A program made the position numbers and the translations under genes. Under the pieces are notes generated by a model. That model was not told the DNA's origin, ran no database searches, and saw only the letters and a program-made list of their open reading frames with translations. From CAWCOU01 sp963797335 (GTDB lineage Bacteria > Pseudomonadota > Gammaproteobacteria > JAURND01), in assembly GCA_963797335.1 (NCBI GenBank), contig CAWCOU010000001.1, positions 1-64,000 of the forward strand: a stretch of DNA of 64,000 bases, read 5' to 3'. Numbering within the stretch: position 1 is the stretch's first letter; every line of letters begins with the position of its first letter. This document shows, piece by piece, positions 61,127 through 64,000 of this stretch.

Positions 61127-63571
61127 ATGACTTGGATAGATGGCCTGGCATTTATTATTCTCATCTGGGCGCTTATTTTTCATCGCATGCCAACCAAAAT
61201 TTGGCTACCCACCGTAACTGTGGCCTTATTAGCAGTGACGTTCCTCGGTCATTTGCCATTGCCGCTTCTGATAGTGAGTTGGTTAGTATTCCTTCTGATC
61301 GTCGCTGCCACACAGATCACCATGGTTCGTCAAGCCTGGCTAATCCGGCCGATGTTGCGCCGACTGCAGAAAATCCTCCCCCCTATTAGTGCAGCGGAAC
61401 GCGAAGTTGTCGAAGCCGGGGATGTCTGGTGGGAAAAAGAATTATTCTGCGGCCGCCCCGATTGGCGCAAGCTCGCCGCCATTCCCTGTCCGACGATGAC
61501 AGGAGAAGAACAGTTATTCCTAGATCAGCAAGTAGAAACACTGTGCACGCTAATAGATGATTGGCAATGCCTGAACGGCCAAACCAACGATCTGCCACCC
61601 CAGGTGTGGGATTATTTAAAAAAAGAAGGATTCTTTGGCATTAGTATCGACAAAGCTTACGGCGGTAAAGGTTTTTCTTCATTGGCGCAATCGAATATCG
61701 TCACCAAAATTGCCACTCGCAGCGTCAGCGCTGCCATTACGGTCATGGTACCCAATGCCTTAGGCCCCGCAGAATTCCTGCAGCACCACGGCACGCAAGC
61801 TCAAAAAGAGTATTACTTACCACGCCTGGCTACGGGTGTGGAGATTCCCGCCTTCGCCTTAACGGCGCCAGAAGCAGGTAGTGATGCCAGCAATATCTCC
61901 GACAGTGGCGTTATTTGCTTACAAGAATACGAGGGCAAATCAGTGCTCGGTATTCGACTGAATTGGTCTAAACGCTACATCACGCTCGCACCGGTGGCAA
62001 CCCTACTGGGTTTGGTCGTGAAGCTTTACGATCCGGAACGTTTATTAGGAGAGCAGGTGAAGCTAGGTATTACTTTATGCTTAGTGCCCACCGCATTACC
62101 TGGGGTGGACACAGGGCAACGGCATAACTCCGCGGGATTGGCTTTTTTAAACGGACCTACCCGCGGTCAGCAGGTGTTCGTTCCTCTCGATCACATCATT
62201 GGCGGTCCGGCCATGGCTGGCAAAGGCTGGCGCATGATGATGGAAGGGTTGGCTGGTGGCCGGGGTATTTCCTTACCCGCATTGAGTTCCGCTATTGCCA
62301 AACTCTGTTATCGGATGACGGGCGCTTATGCCGTGCTGCGCCATCAGTTTTCGCAATCGATAGGGGAATTTGAAGGCGTGGCTGAACGATTGGCGCGCAT
62401 CGGTGGCTTGACGTATGTCTGCGAAGCAGGGCGTTTATTCACCCTCAGTGGCATTAACCATGGCGTGAAACCGGCGTTAGCAGCAGCTATCAGTAAATAC
62501 CACCTCACCGAAATGGCCAGAGTGATTATTAATGACGCTTTAGATATCCATGCCGGCCGGGGGGTGCAACTCGGGCCTAGTAATTACCTATGGCCTTTAT
62601 ATCAAGCTATTCCCCTCTGCATCACCGTAGAAGGAGCGAATATTTTAACGCGTAATTTAATTCTGTTTGGTCAAGGGGCGATGCGCTGTCACCCCTATAT
62701 TCATGCCGAGATGTTGGCGTTGGCAGATCCTAACCCACAACAAAGTTTGCAGCAGTTTGATGGTTTGTTACAAAAGCACATCGGTTTTGCGTTGAGTAAC
62801 GCGGCACGGGTTTTATTCCATGGGCTGACGGGTGGACTATTGGTTCGCAACACGATTGTGCCGCGAAAATCCCCTCACCATTATTATTTTCGACAATTGA
62901 CCCGCATGAGCGCGGCCTTAGCGTTGACGGCGGATATGGTCATGATGCTATTGGGTGGGCAGTTGAAACGTAGCGAAAACATCTCAGCTCGCTTAGGTGA
63001 TGTATTAAGTCAGCTCTACTTGGCTTCCGCCATTCTCAAATACGATCAGGATTATCACCACCCAGCAACGGATTTACCCTTTTTGCATTGGGGCCTGCAA
63101 CAATCGTTACATGCCGTAGAACAGGCGTTTTTAACCTTGTTTGCCAATTTAAAGCCGAATTGGTTAGCGCGATTACTACGCACAATGATCTTCCCCTGGG
63201 GGCAAGCCTATAGCCGACCCCGTGATGAATTAAGTCAAGCCGTAGCCACGACGATGATGCAACCCGACAGCGAGCGCGATCGTTTCACTGCTCATTGCTT
63301 TATAAAGCAGAGCGAAGAAGACCTCTGCGGACGAATGGAGCTGGCATTTAAGGCCTGGCGAGAAACAGCGCTGCAGCTAAAAAAACTATCGAACGCCATT
63401 AGCCGCGGTGACATTCAGGCAGATTTGTCTTTGTCCCAACAATTAGCACAGGCGGAACAAATAGGCATCCTGACCTCGGATGAGCTACACTATTTACAAC
63501 GTAGTTTTACCCTGCGCTGGAATGCGCTACAGGTCGACGAATTTGAGGAACACCGACATGATGAACGATAA
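61127..63571 (+). CDS. fadE: Acyl-CoA dehydrogenase FadE
   Basis: 814 residues, the same length as E. coli FadE, which performs the first step of beta-oxidation. Two or three hydrophobic segments at the N-terminus (about 4-70) anchor it in the membrane. The central acyl-CoA dehydrogenase domain has DYLKKEGFFGISIDKAYGGK-like YLKKEGFFGISIDKAYGGKG, ALTAPEAGSDASNISDSGV and GAYAVLRHQFSQSIGEFEG. The C-terminal FadE-specific region is present. The thiolase gene overlaps its end by 14 bases, so the two form a beta-oxidation operon. Confidence 0.95.
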   Translation: MTWIDGLAFIILIWALIFHRMPTKIWLPTVTVALLAVTFLGHLPLPLLIVSWLVFLLIVAATQITMVRQAWLIRPMLRRLQKILPPISAAEREVVEAGDVWWEKELFCGRPDWRKLAAIPCPTMTGEEQLFLDQQVETLCTLIDDWQCLNGQTNDLPPQVWDYLKKEGFFGISIDKAYGGKGFSSLAQSNIVTKIATRSVSAAITVMVPNALGPAEFLQHHGTQAQKEYYLPRLATGVEIPAFALTAPEAGSDASNISDSGVICLQEYEGKSVLGIRLNWSKRYITLAPVATLLGLVVKLYDPERLLGEQVKLGITLCLVPTALPGVDTGQRHNSAGLAFLNGPTRGQQVFVPLDHIIGGPAMAGKGWRMMMEGLAGGRGISLPALSSAIAKLCYRMTGAYAVLRHQFSQSIGEFEGVAERLARIGGLTYVCEAGRLFTLSGINHGVKPALAAAISKYHLTEMARVIINDALDIHAGRGVQLGPSNYLWPLYQAIPLCITVEGANILTRNLILFGQGAMRCHPYIHAEMLALADPNPQQSLQQFDGLLQKHIGFALSNAARVLFHGLTGGLLVRNTIVPRKSPHHYYFRQLTRMSAALALTADMVMMLLGGQLKRSENISARLGDVLSQLYLASAILKYDQDYHHPATDLPFLHWGLQQSLHAVEQAFLTLFANLKPNWLARLLRTMIFPWGQAYSRPRDELSQAVATTMMQPDSERDRFTAHCFIKQSEEDLCGRMELAFKAWRETALQLKKLSNAISRGDIQADLSLSQQLAQAEQIGILTSDELHYLQRSFTLRWNALQVDEFEEHRHDER

Positions 63572-64000
63572 TTCTTCCTACTCCCGTGCCGTCTATGTAG
63601 TCGATGGCAATCGCACCCCTTTTTTAAAGATGCGCGGGAAACCCGGCCCTTTTTCAGCCGCCGATTTAGCCGTTCAAGCCGGTAGGGAATTGTTACTGCG
63701 CCAACCTTTTCCGGCCAGCGCACTTTCAGAAGTGATCTTGGGTTGTGTGATGCCTAGGGAAAACGAAGCCAACATCGCTCGGGTCGTGTCATTACGTTTG
63801 GGATGCGGCAAAGCCGTACCGGCGTGGACGGTGCAGCGCAATTGTGGTTCCGGTATGCAAGCCTTAGACTGTGCTGCCCAGGACATTGCCAGCGGTCGCT
63901 CCGAATTGGTATTGGCGGGGGGAACAGAGGCCATGAGCCATGCGCCGCTGCTACTGAATGATGACATGGTGAACTGGTTAGCCCATTGGCAATCCGCTCG
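63558..64000 (+). CDS. Acetyl-CoA acetyltransferase / 3-ketoacyl-CoA thiolase, partial
   Basis: The first 147 codons, running off the window end. Starts at ATG 63558 (with GAGGA upstream) inside the last codons of fadE; 63561 is an alternative. Thiolase features are VVDGNRTPFLKMRGKPG at the N-terminus, the active-site Cys in VQRNCGSGMQALDCA, and LAGGTEAMSHAPLLL. FadI or AtoB type cannot be told apart from this part. The overlap with fadE indicates coupled translation for fatty-acid breakdown. Confidence 0.9.
   Translation, partial: MMNDNSSYSRAVYVVDGNRTPFLKMRGKPGPFSAADLAVQAGRELLLRQPFPASALSEVILGCVMPRENEANIARVVSLRLGCGKAVPAWTVQRNCGSGMQALDCAAQDIASGRSELVLAGGTEAMSHAPLLLNDDMVNWLAHWQSA

Overview
The window reads as a chromosomal segment of a gammaproteobacterium, most likely a host-associated member of the Legionellales/Coxiella-like group. 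The grounds are typical gammaproteobacterial housekeeping genes (dut, radC, yqgE-ruvX-pyrB, serCAB, typA, pepP-ubiH, nrdAB, serS, a cox operon, pepA, fadE), interspersed with eukaryote-like repeat proteins (Sel1, TPR, octotricopeptide/RAP-like) and Ser/Thr-rich orphan membrane proteins of the kind secreted by intracellular bacteria. The lineage is inferred from gene content only. No rRNA, tRNA, CRISPR array or intact insertion sequence was seen.

Layout. 0-9 kb: DUF2909 membrane protein, dut, radC, the operon pckA-proC-yggT, the operon yqgE-ruvX-pyrB, then dedA-ribE and a glutathione-transferase-like gene. 9-13 kb: a DHA2-type MFS exporter and a small Tyr/Cys-rich lipoprotein that share an upstream promoter element, an outer-membrane barrel protein and a repeat-rich intergenic stretch. 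13-17 kb: a YihY membrane protein and a complete phosphorylated serine pathway (serC-serA facing serB). 17-30 kb, accessory block: a stranded CI/Cro-like regulator pair with two palindromic operator candidates, SlyB-like and glycine-zipper envelope proteins, a 1950-residue protein joining an OPR/RAP-like N-terminus to many Sel1 repeats, two orphan membrane proteins, an MHS-type transporter, and the decayed remnant of a CYP102-type cytochrome P450. 30-49 kb: typA, pepP-(membrane protein)-ubiH-ferritin, an Rpn-type nuclease, a TPR/Ser-rich effector-like protein, nrdA-nrdB-trxB with two NrdR boxes, two L,D-transpeptidase paralogues flanking a nucleoside phosphorylase, and serS separated from a small membrane protein by a 96-bp tandem repeat. 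49-56 kb: a tetrahaem cytochrome c and coxB-coxA-ctaG-coxC, giving a caa3/aa3-type terminal oxidase with its own electron donor. 56-64 kb: membrane protein, CorC/HlyC-type transporter, two unrecognised small genes, leucyl aminopeptidase, and fadE overlapping a thiolase that runs off the end.

How the genes fit together. Metabolism is aerobic and oriented to amino-acid and lipid use: gluconeogenic PEP carboxykinase, proline and serine synthesis, beta-oxidation (fadE plus thiolase), a haem-copper oxidase and ubiquinone synthesis. DNA precursor supply is covered by dut and nrdAB-trxB. Intergenic space is unusually rich in palindromic and dispersed repeats, at least five families of which occur two or more times here. 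The most unusual item is the OPR/RAP-Sel1 giant at 19.3-25.2 kb, a candidate RNA-targeting effector. Other notable items are the CYP102 pseudogene, the tandemly amplified serS 3' end/micro-ORF junction, and the S24-family repressor lacking its catalytic serine.
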